A stretch of DNA of 64,000 bases. Origin: Flavobacterium phragmitis (GTDB taxonomy: Bacteria > Bacteroidota > Bacteroidia > Flavobacteriales > Flavobacteriaceae). Under the pieces are notes generated by a model. The model ran no database searches. It saw only the letters and a list, made by a program, of their open reading frames with translations, and was not told the origin of the DNA. Position numbers and translations under genes: made by a program. The stretch is taken from NCBI RefSeq assembly GCF_900112575.1, contig NZ_FOMH01000002.1, forward strand, positions 1 to 64,000, given 5' to 3'. Below are positions 63,695 to 64,000 of this stretch, in pieces (the stretch's first letter is position 1; every line of letters begins with the position of its first letter).

Positions 63695-64000
63695 ATGATG
63701 AACCCGCAGTTTCCCGCAAATAGAGTAGAAATGGAATTCAGCCAATGGAAAGCAAGAGAAGAGCGTTTGGGTACGCTCTTTTCAATTACTCCGGCAGAAA
63801 ACAGATCTTTACTGGCTGAGAAACTGCGCCAGTTCGAGAGAATCAGAACGAAATACAGATCTTCAAAAAATATTGAGGAGCAGCATACGCTTCGAGTCCT
63901 TAAAATGGAAATCCAAAGAATGTCCAAACAATTGTATCCAAGTCTCATTTCACGTATCCTGAGGAAAATAATCACCAGCACGCAAAATCAGCTTTCACTT
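63695..64000 (+). CDS. Partial conjugation-region protein
   Basis: A frame open for 102 codons begins at 63695 (MMNPQFPANRVEMEFSQW) and runs off the window. The visible part is helical and basic, rich in R and K, with REERLGTLFSITPAENRSLL. No family is recognised. It starts 25 bases after the previous gene and continues the tra operon. Confidence 0.65.
   Translation, partial: MMNPQFPANRVEMEFSQWKAREERLGTLFSITPAENRSLLAEKLRQFERIRTKYRSSKNIEEQHTLRVLKMEIQRMSKQLYPSLISRILRKIITSTQNQLSL

Noticed and set aside
1..64000. CRISPR array, rRNA or tRNA genes
   Set aside because: No regularly spaced direct repeats, no rRNA signature and no cloverleaf-like segment were found by eye.

Overview
The window is AT-rich DNA from a member of the Bacteroidota, most likely Flavobacterium or a close relative. 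The evidence is a SusC/SusD pair, a TPR/AraC regulator, a short flavobacterial histone H1-like protein, TATATTTG-type promoters, and a Bacteroidetes-type tra operon with DUF4134 and DUF4133 proteins. Most or all of it reads as an integrated conjugative element (ICE). No integrase lies in the window. The left edge looks like an element/chromosome junction at the 3' end of a chromosomal gene (about 145-222). The tra operon runs off the right edge.

Layout. (1) 1-222: chromosome-like repeats, a terminator and the displaced tail of a minus-strand gene. (2) 0.8-6.0 kb: a four-gene operon headed by a PHP/ATPase protein (TrlF type). (3) 6.1-9.4 kb: an SF2 helicase fused to a nuclease-like domain. (4) 9.5-13.0 kb: a decayed lipoprotein gene, a perfect 26-bp inverted repeat and a GAF-like membrane protein. 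(5) 13.4-16.2 kb: an element maintenance module (PcfJ, PcfK, an unknown, a truncated SSB). (6) 16.2-28.0 kb: a defence island with a frameshifted trypsin-like protease, a Septu-like ATPase/HNH pair whose ATPase carries leucine-rich repeats, a PIN-protein pair, an HNH protein, a 1422-residue nuclease-NACHT protein and a CoiA-like protein. (7) 28.3-32.1 kb: the mobilization module mobC-mobB-mobA and a probable oriT. (8) 32.3-42.3 kb: a secreted-peptide/TonB locus (MauE-like membrane protein, DUF6520 peptide, S9 peptidase, SusD, SusC) with a candidate attenuator upstream of susC. (9) 42.3-45.7 kb: an XRE regulator and a two-gene ATPase (DUF3696) system. (10) 46-51.6 kb: histone-like protein, two AraC-type regulators, a lipoprotein, an RteC-like protein and a Pmp3-like protein. 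(11) 51.8-64 kb: the tra operon (traE, F, a C5 methyltransferase, G, I-like genes, J, K, L-like, M, N and beyond).

How it fits together. MobA/MobB/MobC would nick the oriT and couple the DNA to the TraE-N secretion machine. PcfJ/PcfK/SSB probably support DNA processing or establishment. The AraC and RteC-like proteins are candidate transfer regulators. The cargo is dominated by nucleases and STAND/ABC ATPases typical of anti-phage defence. A second kind of cargo is the MauE/DUF6520/S9/SusCD locus, which looks like a system for making or taking up a small cysteine-bearing exported peptide. Several genes between 9.7 and 17.1 kb carry frameshifts or stops; these are either real decay or base-calling errors in homopolymers.
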